A DNA stretch of 64,000 bases. Origin: Sphaerisporangium album. Lineage in GTDB: Bacteria > Actinomycetota > Actinomycetes > Streptosporangiales > Streptosporangiaceae. The first letter of the stretch is position 1. Every line of letters starts with the position of its first letter. Position numbers and translations under genes: made by a program. The stretch covers positions 186,001 to 250,000 of the forward strand of contig NZ_QOIL01000004.1 in assembly GCF_003323745.1 (NCBI RefSeq). The letters run 5' to 3'. Positions 48,601 to 56,781 of the stretch are shown in pieces. The notes under the pieces were generated by a model. That model was not told the DNA's origin and did no database searches. It saw only the letters and a program-made list of their open reading frames with translations.

Positions 48601-50349
48601 TGCCTCCTTGATGCCGAGAACGTCGAGGTAGCCAGAGGCTTCCGGATCGCTCTCCAACTCTGGGTCAACGTAGACGGTGCCTGCGGTGGAAGGGTCCATC
48701 GGCGAACGTCGAAAGACGTTCCCCTCCTGAGGGGGCACCAGCCGTCCGTCTGCTGTACGCAAGACCGCAGACCTGAGCGCCTCCTCTTTGCAGGGGTGGT
48801 TCTCCGTGACCAACTTCGCCACGATGGAGAGCGCAACACTTGAAGCAGCGGTGGAACCGTCGGAGACCAAAGCCTCCAACCACTCCCGGATGCTGGCCGT
48901 CTTGCCTCCCGCCTCCTCGATCAGCGTGTCGGCTCGGGACCGACGAGTCGCCGTTCTCTCGACGGAGGGATGACACCATGCGACGGGGCGGCCAGGATAG
49001 CTCGCCCACTGCCCCACCAAAGTCGCCCAGAGCCGCTCATCAGCGGTCGCCGGCGCCTTCGGATGAATCCTCACATCTTTGGGTCTTTGAAATACGCCTT
49101 TCTGATCAGGTAATGAACGATTCTGGGAGGCTTCGATGCGGACCATTTTGGTAAGCATCTCGTCAGCCCAGTTACGGACCTCTCGACCACGTGCGGTGAT
49201 CAGATCCAGTGGCCTTGCTGGATCTTCCGGCGTGGCGAGATCCGGCAACGAGGCCACGATCAAGCGGGCGGCCTCCTTCATAAGTTCCTGATTGAAGACG
49301 TTCCCTCTGAGGATGTGCTGGCGATCCTCATTGGTCTTCCAGGCGGCATTCAGGACGCCACTCAAAGTCGTCTTGTACTCAGTCGGAAAGAAGGCCCAGA
49401 AGGTTCCTTCCCGCTGCCATCCTGAGTCAGGAACAGCCCATGCGATCGGAACTTCGACACGGTTACGGTATTCGCCAGCATCGGTCCATGCCTCGTCGGA
49501 CAGCCGAGAGTAGGTCTCGAAGACCGACCATCCCAGGGGCTCCGCTTCGACACCGTTGTCTACGACCCGGAGCGAGCGGCGAACACCTTCGCCTCCTACG
49601 ATGATCTCCCTGCGGTATGGCTCGCCTCGGCGGTCTTCCAGGATCACCCGGCCGGCGTGCGGCGAGAACACCGCGAACACTTCCGGGAAATTCCGCAGTT
49701 GCTCGGACAGACGGTCGGCGACGCCGCCGTTGCGGAGAGGAAGCTTGACCACGGTGGCGGCCCAGGACATCAGCTCGTCCAGTGTCGCGTCCGACATGCG
49801 CTCCTGGTCGGCGTCGAGTAGATGAGCGATACGGAGAACCGGCGTCGGGCCAGAGACGGGAATCCGCTCCAGGATCTGGTCACGAGCACGGCTCGCAGAC
49901 CATCCGAAGGAACCAGTGCGACTGAAAAACTGCGGCTGGTCCGAGACGCTCAGGACAGACTTGAATCCCACGCCGAATCGCCCGATCTCTGCGCCACGTT
50001 TACGCGACAGGTGCGAGGCCAGAATGGTTCGGGCTCCCTCTGGTCTGACCGGATTTCCGCGGTTCGCGCAGTACAACGTCTCCGCAGTCAGAACCACGTG
50101 AATCAATCCGTCCGGAGTGGACCGAAGCTCGTCGGCACCATTCTGGATCAGCTCGAAGAGCTGTCGAGTTCCATAACCACCCTCCCGCACGGACGTCTCG
50201 ATGTTCGCGTGTTCCTCGACCAGATCGGTGTTGGCCACGTAGGAGTTGAGGCATGCCTCAGATTGGGCCAGGACAACCTGAGCTACCGGGCTGTCCTGAC
50301 CTGCCCAATCGGAGCGGCCGGCATGCGTGGCCTCGCTCGGACTGACCAC
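45637..50349 (-). CDS. Giant sacsin/Hsp90-like HATPase fused to an SF2 helicase
   Basis: 1570 residues. The N-terminus (about 30-200) is a GHKL-type ATPase of the sacsin/MORC class: LFELIQNGADELR (N box, about 68) and GRFGVGFKSVLS (G box, about 125). A long middle region (about 250-1150) has no recognised domain. The end is a DEAD/DEAH-like SF2 helicase: QELMVGRILEVLQ, Walker A LPTGAGKT (about 1193), VIVDEAHTSIS (about 1298), LTATPF and YQQMIGRGIRGP. Such a fusion could clamp and remodel DNA with ATP-driven gating, as inferred for MORC-type proteins. It overlaps the UvrD gene by 4 bp. GTG start at 50349. Confidence 0.85.
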   Translation of the reverse strand: MVSPSEATHAGRSDWAGQDSPVAQVVLAQSEACLNSYVANTDLVEEHANIETSVREGGYGTRQLFELIQNGADELRSTPDGLIHVVLTAETLYCANRGNPVRPEGARTILASHLSRKRGAEIGRFGVGFKSVLSVSDQPQFFSRTGSFGWSASRARDQILERIPVSGPTPVLRIAHLLDADQERMSDATLDELMSWAATVVKLPLRNGGVADRLSEQLRNFPEVFAVFSPHAGRVILEDRRGEPYRREIIVGGEGVRRSLRVVDNGVEAEPLGWSVFETYSRLSDEAWTDAGEYRNRVEVPIAWAVPDSGWQREGTFWAFFPTEYKTTLSGVLNAAWKTNEDRQHILRGNVFNQELMKEAARLIVASLPDLATPEDPARPLDLITARGREVRNWADEMLTKMVRIEASQNRSLPDQKGVFQRPKDVRIHPKAPATADERLWATLVGQWASYPGRPVAWCHPSVERTATRRSRADTLIEEAGGKTASIREWLEALVSDGSTAASSVALSIVAKLVTENHPCKEEALRSAVLRTADGRLVPPQEGNVFRRSPMDPSTAGTVYVDPELESDPEASGYLDVLGIKEADAFGRLSAAVSGGFARYGGADWDRLWLLARATGAERAVEHLISRGAVAELKVRTRAGAYKRLSDCLLPGVVIPSGSPDDGDLVVDEDFHHDDMAMLRQLGMSDVPSADVDPSRATWFDEYRSSMIDLYYKSIPSGDRRPQHGKIVLTGANPAGHLGLLSGLTPAARSRFIQHLPTPGIVTTWSIYALTRPDDAPLSIQSPLVWAVDQHGRLATSMGIRRVAECVGPGLSEHARVLPVADIDPGLARALGLANTLEDIRGALWLSLLNQALESERHVELGMLYALASTQLSAPPKIHCQQGEAWVSCPPADVVATADQGQYRRLMAGGLPALLVPRSDDVAQLVDQWRMKTFDEVYSTELRATYPGQPTPLEDVFPQLKFEPGRPLRGLQLLRCEALEQLNRTASGQTSEPVEIGRRDETIYWHDRGDDLELLRELNVLLKLGLSEERCRQILQHRKDIQRDQQIVKVRELSDLRDKLLAMLGGDVLQERLPYGLVNAVKAEEGPVNDRTIAELALAVYGSGILREFRQELEDHGFPVPTQMAGNHQAKTFVADLGFPTEYAGFRQPGLDPVLTVQGPVNFPALHEYQELMVGRILEVLQSKPAQRGMLSLPTGAGKTRVAVEAIIRRLRSLPSDAVSIPVLWVAQTEELCEQAVQTWQMVWRHTGPARQLTISRLWTTNEADPVEEGYHLVIATDAKLENVIETDEYAWLRDAQAVIVDEAHTSISPRYTRVLAALGLTPHRSRCPLVGLTATPFRGTNTEESDRLVARYGRNRLDHHRDGTEILGAEPYATLQELGVLAQVRHEELPGAKLDLSTSERDALTQLRRLPASAEERLGQDAIRNRILIDKILGLPDDWPILLFATSVNHAQTMAALLTRKGISASAVSSDTDLGQRRRAIEHFRQGKIRVLANYNVLSQGFDAPATRAVIVARPTYSPNVYQQMIGRGIRGPLNGGKEECLIINVADNIAQYGEELAFRQFEYLWKRR

Positions 50350-50439
50350 CTAGATCTGCCCTCCTCGCAAACACAAGAGACGATGCTGTAGTGACGTTCA
50401 TGCCAGAGAGGCGCAACGAACTGGGCAGAACTTTGCCGG

Positions 50440-51102
50440 CTATGCCTCTAGGTCCGCCAGCCGGTAGTGGCCAGGCGGGATCTCCTCGGGGCTGTCGTCA
50501 TGAGACTGAATCAGCCATCCTTGGTCGATCAGCCCCCGGATCTCTTGCCGCCACGTCGGGGTCTTGGCGACGCGTTCGAGCTGTTGAGGACTCGCCGGCC
50601 ACGGGCTGATGTGGAGGAGGTACTCGATCAGACTTTCCGCAGCGTTCGTGCCGCCGACAGAGGCGATAGTCGCTTCGCTGGAAGCAACTGACTCTTCCAG
50701 CTGCGGCGCGTTCAGACGGTAAGGCGCCTCAGCACCAGAACCGAGGGTGTCGATATCCCAACCAACCGCGCGAAGTTCGCGGATGCGCCGCGCCCACGCA
50801 CGGATTGCCGCTACGCCCTCCAGCTCCTGAGGTGAGACCTTTTTGTCTGGGTGACTACGGAAGTACAGGAGGAGGGCTGTCCGGGCACCTCCGATGACGT
50901 CTTGGCGAACCTCGGCAAGGGCGTCTCGCGATTCGGCAAGGCATACACCGACTTTGGCGGCAGTGTCCAGCCAGTCAATGGGCCTCAAATTCTCGCGCTG
51001 TGTGTTCTGCACGATCGCCAGGGCGTTCTTGAGCGACTGTTCCAGCTTCTCCAACTGTTCGCCATGGAGATGCCGAGTGCTGTCACTGGAGGAAGGTTCC
51101 AT
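50440..51102 (-). CDS. Winged-helix-like protein of the DISARM-like operon
   Basis: 220 residues. An N-terminal helical part (LHGEQLEKLEQSLKNALAIV) is followed by two repeats of a winged-helix signature: IRAWARRIRELRAVGWDIDT and TWRQEIRGLIDQGWLIQSH, each ending in PYRLNAPQL or GHYRLADLE. That repeat is common in restriction-related and HNH-associated proteins and suggests DNA binding. It lies 90 bp upstream of the giant helicase gene. It may be a specificity or regulatory subunit; function unknown. Confidence 0.75.
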   Translation of the reverse strand: MEPSSSDSTRHLHGEQLEKLEQSLKNALAIVQNTQRENLRPIDWLDTAAKVGVCLAESRDALAEVRQDVIGGARTALLLYFRSHPDKKVSPQELEGVAAIRAWARRIRELRAVGWDIDTLGSGAEAPYRLNAPQLEESVASSEATIASVGGTNAAESLIEYLLHISPWPASPQQLERVAKTPTWRQEIRGLIDQGWLIQSHDDSPEEIPPGHYRLADLEA

Positions 51103-51120
51103 CGAGCTTGTGAGTGCCTT

Positions 51121-51414
51121 TCATCGTCTCATCGCGGACGGGAGCGCAGGCTGGTGTTTGGCACGGTGACGCAGCGCCGCGAATGAAAAATTGGGACTCT
51201 GTCTCGGCCGAAGGGAAAGTTCGTAATCGTATGGTCCGCCTATGCCTTCAGGCTTGGAGCGCATCCAGGCGCGGGCGTCGACTCGATCCGAGTCGTTGAC
51301 GAGAGAGTAGGCGCCTCCTGGTCGGCATGTCAAGAAGCGGTAATCGTCCCCTTTGGTGATGGTGACAATCGGGACGAACTTGTACAGATACGGCGAAAGA
51401 TGCGTTTGGCTCAT
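51121..51414 (-). CDS. Small hypothetical protein
   Basis: 97 residues from ATG 51414 (MSQTHLSPYLYKFVPIVTIT, FLTCRPGGAYSLVNDSDRVD, YDYELSLRPRQSPNFSF). No family recognised and no strong Shine-Dalgarno. It ends 18 bp before the winged-helix gene and could be the first gene of the defence operon, or a non-coding open frame. Confidence 0.4.
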   Translation of the reverse strand: MSQTHLSPYLYKFVPIVTITKGDDYRFLTCRPGGAYSLVNDSDRVDARAWMRSKPEGIGGPYDYELSLRPRQSPNFSFAALRHRAKHQPALPSAMRR

Positions 51415-52213
51415 TATGCTACATGTGGCAACTTGTGGTCGTATTTGGAACTTCCGCTTGCGTTGGAGCGGTTTGTGGTGAACGCTTTCCTTAGAGCCCG
51501 GCGATCCCGGGCCGGTGGTGCGGTCACATGCTGATGTAACGAATGTGTGCGCACTGATGTCAGGTCGGGCGGAAGCCGAAGATGTCAGGAGCGGGCAACG
51601 ACGATGTGTGAACCGGGGTGGTTCCACTGCAGAAGGGCAGGTGATGCGATGCGGTGAAGCGTCGCGAGAATGGGGTGCGCATCTTGACGCCCCTATCCAT
51701 CACACGGATGGCTGTATGGCTCCTATCCCACGTCATGGCCGTTGAACGCATGACATTCTCAGCGTTGTGTTGATCGGCAGCTGCAGGGATGAGGCGTCAG
51801 TGGGTCCAAGTGGTTGATGACGTGACGCTATCGAAGTGAAGTCGGCGAACTTTATCGAATGTCTTCCTGGATTGCGAGGTTGCAATCTTGGAGTGCTTGT
51901 CGTGCATCATCCAGCAAAGCGATAGAAGCAGAGCTCTGTCGTCGTCTGGTAGAGGCATGGTCGCGGGACATAGGTCGCGCTATGGGACGGCTCGCAGTAC
52001 ATGTGACACTTTCTGCTGTCCTGCCTATGTGATGCAGCGAATTGATCACTCAAATCCGCTGTACGTGTGCGAGGATCGTCAATGTTAGCTGTGACGGTCC
52101 AAGGTAGCCTCGGTCGAGGGCTTTCCTTGCCTTTGCTCCGAGACCACCTTCCAATGGATAAAGAGTGGTACCGGCAGGGATGCTGGCACCCGAACCGAGA
52201 ACGAGGACCTCCC
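51415..52213. other. 800-bp region without a recognisable gene
   Basis: Both strands are broken into short frames without protein-like composition. Leftward promoters for the DISARM-like operon should lie near 51420-51700. No repeat, tRNA or transposon end was noticed. Confidence 0.5.
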
Positions 52214-52402
52214 ATGGCTTAGAAGCCCTCTAATGGCTCTGCCGGAGACGACAAGCTGCCCACGCGGTGGGCGCTGATCCTGACAGTTAGCACCGCTGTG
52301 GGCATCGGTACGGGCTTCGCTGGCGGGCTCATCGCCGGTGTGGGCCTGGGCTTTCTGTGTGCAGGATTTCTGCACAAGGCGCTGCCCGGTGACAAGCACT
52401 GA
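52214..52402 (+). pseudogene. Small membrane protein with a TAG at codon 3
   Basis: ATG 52214 preceded by gaggacctccc opens ATG GCT TAG, then 59 in-frame codons follow (GDDKLPTRWALILTV, AVGIGTGFAGGLIAGVGLGFL, HKALPGDKH). These form one hydrophobic segment with charged ends, as in a small membrane protein. A CAG-to-TAG change would explain the stop; read-through or a start elsewhere is possible. Confidence 0.4.
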
Positions 52403-52548
52403 CAGCTTTAACGCTTTTACGGTCCTCCGTGCCGGTGGTTCTCAATGGACCCGTTTGCCGGCGCGGGGGCCGTATGGTTCTGTGTTTGGAAGAGTACGGC
52501 GTAACTCACCTTCTTGCTTCCCGGAGGGCCTGAAAAGTAGAGCTGAGA

Positions 52549-53652
52549 TCAGACGTGATTCACGAATGTCTTGCCGGTGGAGTCAAGAGATGCCGGCTCT
52601 GAAGCTCTCACGGCTCCCCACGTTGTAAGACTCTGCAACTGCCCCTCCTCGGGGGGCTTCCAACCGAATGCCGCAGAGAGAATGTGCATGGCCAGCCGCG
52701 GTGGAACGGCGTTCCCGATCTGCTGACCTACATCTCGTCCCGACCATGGATAGTCAGCAGGAAAAGTCTGAAGGCGGCCCGCTTCAGCGAGGGAAAAGCG
52801 CTCCATCTCGGCGCCGTCCGGGGATACGACACGGTTGCGGAAGATCTTACCGGTTACCGTGGCTGAGGGTTCCGAAGAGGCGCGACGGCCGCGAGCCTTA
52901 GGATCCCCGCCGGTACCGTAGTTTGAGATCACGTAGAACGGCGACCGTCGATCAAGTACGTCTGCCATCGTCTTCCATGGCAGACGTACTTGATCACCGG
53001 CGTCGCGAGGGACGCCCTTTCGGTAGGGGCGATGCGTAGGCTGAGGCAAGGTCACCTTTTCGCCTTCATCACGCCTGCGAGCTATCAGTACCGCTCGCCT
53101 ACGGGTCTGTGGAACGCCGTATTCCTCCATGCGGAGGATGCCACAGTCCACGGAATAGCCTTCATCATCCAAGGCCGCCGCGTACGCCTCCCATACCGGA
53201 AGTACTGCGGGGACCTGTTCGAGAACGATCGCCCGGTACGGGGTGTTCCTCTTGTCGATTGCTTGAAGGGCCCAGCGGAGGGGCTCCAGAACCAAGCCGG
53301 TCCGCTCGTCCTCCAGTTTCGAGAGATCCCGATCAATCTCTTCTCGGTCCTCGCGAGCGACCATACGCTTGACGAAGCGGAGCACTTCATCGAGTGCCCT
53401 GCGGCCGGCTCCCATGCCGGCGACGGTGAAGGTTTGACACGGTGGTCCGCCCGCCAGTACATCCGCTTCAGGGAAGTCAGAAGGGCCATAGCGGCGTACG
53501 TCGCCTTCTACAGTGGCAAGGCCGGCGGCTCGGCGGGTCATACAAGCTGAGGCATCCCACTCCACACCCACCGTCGCGACACCGAGCTTCTCCGCTGCCA
53601 CGTCTAGTCCGCCGGGGCCGGCGAACAAGTCAACAATCTTGACGGGGTGCAC
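52549..53652 (-). CDS. DNA (cytosine-5) methyltransferase, DrmMII/Dcm type
   Basis: 367 residues from GTG 53652, preceded by GGAG at 5-6 bases. Motif I DLFAGPGGLDVAAEKLG, the catalytic PCQ in AGGPPCQTFTVAG (Cys72), VLEQVPAVLP (motif VI, with Gln for Asn of ENV), RRRAVLIARR (motif VIII) and QIGNAVPPRLA (motif X) are present. In class 2 DISARM a C5 methyltransferase protects self DNA (CCWGG sites in the studied case); this enzyme likely has that role here. The recognition sequence cannot be read. It is on the same strand as drmAB but 1.1 kb upstream of the operon and is divergent from the Vsr gene. Confidence 0.9.
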   Translation of the reverse strand: MHPVKIVDLFAGPGGLDVAAEKLGVATVGVEWDASACMTRRAAGLATVEGDVRRYGPSDFPEADVLAGGPPCQTFTVAGMGAGRRALDEVLRFVKRMVAREDREEIDRDLSKLEDERTGLVLEPLRWALQAIDKRNTPYRAIVLEQVPAVLPVWEAYAAALDDEGYSVDCGILRMEEYGVPQTRRRAVLIARRRDEGEKVTLPQPTHRPYRKGVPRDAGDQVRLPWKTMADVLDRRSPFYVISNYGTGGDPKARGRRASSEPSATVTGKIFRNRVVSPDGAEMERFSLAEAGRLQTFPADYPWSGRDVGQQIGNAVPPRLAMHILSAAFGWKPPEEGQLQSLTTWGAVRASEPASLDSTGKTFVNHV

Positions 53653-54097
53653 TTGATCTCCAGGGGTCTGTCGTTCGGGACGATGTTGCCACAGTTCCGG
53701 ATTAGTTGTCCCAGAGAGAGCAAGCTGGCCAGGCGGCACCGAGCGTAGCGGGCGTAACTGAGCGTATCAGGAGTCGCTCTGGTAGCAGTGGTCTCGCACA
53801 GTGCGCTGCATGGCTGGTCGACTTGCATCTCAAGCCAGTACGGAGGCCCTTCACGAGAGCGCGCCCGGCTTCTCTGCATGCAGGTTCATTGCCGACGAGC
53901 ATGATCAAGTCGAAGCCGGGCTTCTCCGGACCGGCGGCCTGGCCACCCAACGCTGCGCTGATGTCCAAACTGTCACCCCCGTATCATCGGCGACTCCTCC
54001 GCCTTCTCCTGAAGATCGACTGGAACGGATACGCTTGATCGCCTCGCTGCGTAATCTTGTGGTCTTGTACGGCCTCGGGTGTTCATACGGTGGAGAT
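53653..54097. other. Divergent intergenic region between the methyltransferase and vsr
   Basis: About 445 bp that should hold the two promoters. Open frames crossing it lack conserved sequence. Nothing else recognised. Confidence 0.5.
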
Positions 54098-54544
54098 ATG
54101 GCAGTCGCAAGACCAGTGGGCGCGTCCAGCGAAGGCGTGCGTAAGAGCATGCAGGCGAACAAGGGGAGGGACACCAAGCCCGAACTCGCCTTGCGACGTG
54201 CGGTACACGCCCTCGGTCTTCGGTATCGTGTCTCGGTCCGTCCGCTGCCGAAGGTCCGGCGCACCGCCGATCTGGTGTTCACCAAGGCGAAGCTGGCGGT
54301 CTTCCTGGATGGATGCTTTTGGCATGGGTGCCCTGATCATCACACGAAGTCGGCGACCAACTCGGCCTACTGGGCGGAGAAGGTCGTCCGCAATCGGGAG
54401 CGCGACGCCGAGACCGACCAGAAGTTGACGGAGGCCGGGTGGCACGTGATCCGAGTGTGGGAGCACGAGAATCCCAAGGATGCGGCTGGCCGCATCGCCG
54501 ATCAGGTGCAAAGCATCCGTCGGACAGACTCGGCACACAAGTGA
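54098..54544 (+). CDS. vsr: Very short patch repair endonuclease Vsr
   Basis: 148 residues. Typical features are RKSMQANKGRDTKPELALRRA, LPKVRRTADLVFTKAKLAVF (catalytic Asp in the nuclease core), DGCFWHGCPDHHT (zinc and catalytic histidines) and GWHVIRVWEHE. It nicks 5' of T:G mismatches made by deamination of 5-methylcytosine, and so accompanies C5 methyltransferases such as the divergent neighbour. ATG 54098 follows GGTGGAG closely. A larger open frame upstream is not family-like. Confidence 0.93.
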   Translation: MAVARPVGASSEGVRKSMQANKGRDTKPELALRRAVHALGLRYRVSVRPLPKVRRTADLVFTKAKLAVFLDGCFWHGCPDHHTKSATNSAYWAEKVVRNRERDAETDQKLTEAGWHVIRVWEHENPKDAAGRIADQVQSIRRTDSAHK

Positions 54545-54689
54545 TGAAGCTCCTTCGCGGTCTGGCTGCGACGAGCGCGATCTTGTACCGGATCTGAGGG
54601 CTGGCCTTGGTCGGACCTCATCGACTGGGTCTTCGTCGACTCGGCCAGGGGGTGTGGGGGGGTGGAGCCGTTGGATCGCGTGAGAAGAT

Positions 54690-54962
54690 CTACAGGCCTG
54701 GTCCGCGGAGTATGTAGTGGCCTGGTGAGGCGATCAGGCCAGATATATCGCCATGGAATGTGACGATGGGGAAGATCTGCTCTGCGACGTCATCTGCACT
54801 TTTCCAGTCGCTGTCGATGCCGACGAAATGGTCGCTGGTCAAGGAAATCGCCTGGTCGGTGGCGGAGTCGGGGTCCTCCGCCTGGACTACGCACACGGGC
54901 GGGTCGAGGTCGCCGTGTGAGGATGACCAGTCGAGAACGCAGGTCCAGAACTGTGTCGTCAT
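54690..54962 (-). CDS. Small hypothetical protein in an XRE-DUF397 operon
   Basis: 90 residues from ATG 54962 (MTTQFWTCVLDWSSSHGDLD, AEDPDSATDQAISLTSDHFV, FHGDISGLIASPGHYIL). No family recognised. Its start overlaps the DUF397 gene by 4 bp, so it is the last gene of a three-gene operon. Confidence 0.6.
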   Translation of the reverse strand: MTTQFWTCVLDWSSSHGDLDPPVCVVQAEDPDSATDQAISLTSDHFVGIDSDWKSADDVAEQIFPIVTFHGDISGLIASPGHYILRGPGL

Positions 54963-55156
54963 CTGATCTTCGCTAGAAAGGCGTTCCACTCCTGGTGGCG
55001 CAAGATGACGATGGGGCCGTCGGGGCATTTGGAATCGCGTACTGCGACGTGTGAGTCCATTCGGGCGACCTCTACGCAGTTTTCGCCCTGGCCAGTGCTG
55101 TAGCTGCTCTTACGCCAATCGATGTGTGACACGTCGACGTCGTGACGATCGATCAT
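54959..55156 (-). CDS. DUF397-domain protein
   Basis: 65 residues with the whole family pattern: DWRKSSYSTGQGENCVEVAR, VAVRDSKCPDGPIVIL and WNAFLAKI. DUF397 proteins are small partners of XRE/DUF5753 regulators and are thought to bind or tune them, like toxin-antitoxin or anti-repressor pairs. It overlaps both neighbours by 4 bp. Confidence 0.92.
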   Translation of the reverse strand: MIDRHDVDVSHIDWRKSSYSTGQGENCVEVARMDSHVAVRDSKCPDGPIVILRHQEWNAFLAKIR

Positions 55157-56013
55157 TCTTCGCTCCTGAAGCCGGACTGGACCGATTGGATGAACCTGAC
55201 AGACTCCGCTGGGCTGAGGGCGATTGCCCGTAGGTGGTCGAACATCAGCGTATATTGCATTACTTCTTCCGTCTCCTCCAGATACAGCCCGGTCGCCGCG
55301 GTCTCCAGGTAGATGATCGGGGCGAAGAACTGCGGCGTCGGGAAGTCGAGGATGACGAATGGACCGGATAGGCCGGGGTGGGCGCCGGCCGAGGTGCGGA
55401 TGACCTGCATGGTGACTCGCGGATGCTCGCTCATTTCGATGAGCCGCTGCAACTGTTCGCGCATCGTGTCACCGTCGCCCACAGGGCGCCGGATGGCTAC
55501 CTCGTCGAGTATGACCCACAGCGTCGGGCCATCGCCGTCTCGTGTGAGCAACTGTTGCCGTGCCATGCGAGCCTCGGTGCGTCGCCTGACCTCTTTGGGG
55601 TCCGTTATGAGCGTGGCGCGGATCACGGTTCGGGCGTACGCCTCGGTCTGGAGGAGCCCTGGGATGATTTGTGGCTCGAAGTTCCTGATCGTGGAGGCTT
55701 GAGCCTCCAGGTCAAGGTAGGAGCCGGTGAGGACATCGCGGTACTCGGTCCACCAGCCCTTCTGTCGGCTGTGTCGGGCCAGTGCGAGGAGTGCCTCGCG
55801 GCGTGCCCCCTGTACCTCATAGAGGTCGAGCAGGTCCCGAAGGTCGCCGACGCTGATACCGGAGCGCGCGCTCTCGACCCGCCACACCTTCGTCGCGTGC
55901 CAGTCGAGTCGTTCGGCGATCTCTTCCCTGGAGAAACCGGCCGCATCGCGCAGACGCTCCAACTCGGTGGCGAGTCTGCGATGCCGGATGGTGGGGTTCG
56001 TCCGTTGCGGCAT
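55153..56013 (-). CDS. XRE-family regulator with DUF5753 domain
   Basis: 286 residues. An N-terminal helix-turn-helix (LERLRDAAGFSREEIAERLD, then WHATKVWRVESARSG) is joined to DUF5753 (about 95-280): IIPGLLQTEAYARTVIRATL, RMARQQLLTRDGDGPTLWVI, LDFPTPQFFAPIIYLE. These regulators affect development and secondary metabolism in actinomycetes; the ligand is unknown. It is the first gene of the operon with DUF397 and is divergent from a HATPase gene, giving a regulator/anti-sigma-like pair. Confidence 0.92.
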   Translation of the reverse strand: MPQRTNPTIRHRRLATELERLRDAAGFSREEIAERLDWHATKVWRVESARSGISVGDLRDLLDLYEVQGARREALLALARHSRQKGWWTEYRDVLTGSYLDLEAQASTIRNFEPQIIPGLLQTEAYARTVIRATLITDPKEVRRRTEARMARQQLLTRDGDGPTLWVILDEVAIRRPVGDGDTMREQLQRLIEMSEHPRVTMQVIRTSAGAHPGLSGPFVILDFPTPQFFAPIIYLETAATGLYLEETEEVMQYTLMFDHLRAIALSPAESVRFIQSVQSGFRSEE

Positions 56014-56230
56014 TTCATTTGGCCCTTTCGCTGTTAGGGGTGATTTGGTGCATTTGATACGTCGGGTGGCACGTGTCGCGGTGTGCGTTCCTCGCTCGAG
56101 ATCCGGTGTGATTTCTCAGAATTTTTTGAATAGCGGTTGCGTGTTAGTAATCAAGCAGTCACGCTCGGTAGAGCTTGCCATCGAACCTGCTGCTAGCGCA
56201 GCAAAATCGCGGATCTGGAGGTGCTGGGCG

Positions 56231-56767
56231 ATGACCATGGACCAGGCGGGGGCCGTGGAGGGGCACGTCGCGGTGGGGGAGTTGATCGGGTCGCCGAGTG
56301 GGTGGAGTCTGGTGCCGAATCCGCCGGTGGCGGGCGAGGCGCTGCGGGTGCGGACGTTTCGGCGGGAGACGTTCCGGGCGACCGGCGATCAGGTGTCGCA
56401 GGCGAGGTGGGTCACGCAGCAGACGCTTCTCGATCACCCGGCCGCGGAGATCGCGGTCCTGCTGGTGTCCGAGCTGTCCTCGAACTCCGTCCGGTACAGC
56501 GGATCGTCCTTCTTCACCCTGGCCATCGTCCGGACGTTCACCGAGGACCTGCACATCAAGGTCATGGACGAGGGGCACAACGGCCTGCCGCGACTGCTGC
56601 GGGACGATCAGGGCGCCGAGAGCGGACGGGGCATGCGTCTGGTCGATGCGCTGGCCAAGCAGTGGGGCATCACCCGGCGGCGCGGCGACGGCATGGCCGT
56701 GTGGTTCGACGTGGACGAGAAGCTGCCCGAGACGTGGGTCGACCTGCTGCTCATCGGCGAGAGCTGA
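56231..56767 (+). CDS. SpoIIAB/RsbW-like ATP-binding protein
   Basis: 178 residues from ATG 56231, with GGAGG 9 bases upstream. The GHKL fold shows VSELSSNSVRYS (N box), IKVMDEGHNGLPRL (G1) and ESGRGMRLVDALAKQWG (G2). Likely an anti-sigma or regulatory ATPase, paralogous in type to 23198-23665. It diverges from the XRE-DUF397 operon, an arrangement frequent in Streptomyces, where the pair forms a regulatory unit. The next gene follows after 14 bp. Confidence 0.85.
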   Translation: MTMDQAGAVEGHVAVGELIGSPSGWSLVPNPPVAGEALRVRTFRRETFRATGDQVSQARWVTQQTLLDHPAAEIAVLLVSELSSNSVRYSGSSFFTLAIVRTFTEDLHIKVMDEGHNGLPRLLRDDQGAESGRGMRLVDALAKQWGITRRRGDGMAVWFDVDEKLPETWVDLLLIGES

Positions 56768-56781
56768 ACGGAGGCGGCCGG

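Noticed and set aside
53706-54038. A 110-codon frame between the methyltransferase and vsr.
   Set aside because: No conserved motif or start signal; the region is better explained as a divergent promoter region.
36341-54700. Prophage or integrative element carrying the defence island.
   Set aside because: No integrase, tRNA target, att-like direct repeat, capsid or conjugation gene was found in the window.
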